Assembly (NCBI GenBank): GCA_934659475.1
Contig: CAKUHX010000101.1
Location: 1 to 6,202 of the forward strand
Length of the DNA: 6,202 bases
DNA from: an uncultured Oscillospiraceae bacterium
Lineage (GTDB): Bacteria; Bacillota; Clostridia; Oscillospirales; Oscillospiraceae
Direction: 5' to 3'
Numbering within the stretch: position 1 is the stretch's first letter; the number at the start of each line of letters is the position of its first letter. The notes under the pieces were generated by a model that saw only the letters and a program-made list of their open reading frames with translations, was not told the origin of the DNA and searched no databases. The translations under genes were made by a program, and so were the position numbers. Of this stretch, positions 6,193-6,202 are shown piece by piece.

Positions 6193-6202
6193 GATCCGTC
6201 AT

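Noticed and set aside
6129..6202. CRISPR repeat, tRNA or riboswitch at the right edge
   Set aside because: There is only one copy of the structure, no spacer periodicity, no tRNA-like anticodon or T-arm consensus, and no riboswitch core that I recognise. It is recorded as a branched hairpin element only.

Overview
The window is a GC-rich stretch (most third codon positions are G or C) that is almost entirely coding on the + strand. It carries the distal part of an aromatic amino acid biosynthesis operon. Protein wording, strong GGAGG-type ribosome binding sites, an AroE-AroK fusion and a Clostridia-style AroC ('GGGHFSGRLT' signature) suggest a high-GC Clostridia member, probably of the Oscillospiraceae/Flavonifractor-Oscillibacter type. 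That placement is inferred from remembered family features, not from a search.

Layout: the 3' part of aroA (EPSP synthase, cut by the left edge, 1-1023); aroC (chorismate synthase, 1020-2090); pheA (chorismate mutase/prephenate dehydratase with ACT domain, 2094-3236); a fused aroE-aroK (shikimate dehydrogenase plus shikimate kinase, 3237-4463); aroQ (type II 3-dehydroquinase, 4460-4900); and a class I/II PLP-dependent aminotransferase (4903-6093). All genes point the same way and are separated by -4, +3, 0, -4 and +2 bases. This indicates one transcript with translational coupling. The final 109 bases are noncoding and hold two consecutive hairpin structures.

Together the genes cover every step from 3-dehydroquinate to phenylalanine: AroQ (dehydroquinate to dehydroshikimate), AroE domain (to shikimate), AroK domain (to shikimate 3-phosphate), AroA (to EPSP), AroC (to chorismate), PheA (to prephenate and phenylpyruvate) and, by inference, the aminotransferase (phenylpyruvate to phenylalanine). 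The DAHP synthase and dehydroquinate synthase steps and any tyrA are not visible; they may lie left of the window or elsewhere. The operon promoter and leader are also outside the window.

My reading is that this is mostly an ordinary biosynthetic operon, not a new system. The points most worth a second look are the compact AroE-AroK fusion and the branched, repeat-like hairpin element at the right edge, whose T-tracts favour the minus strand.
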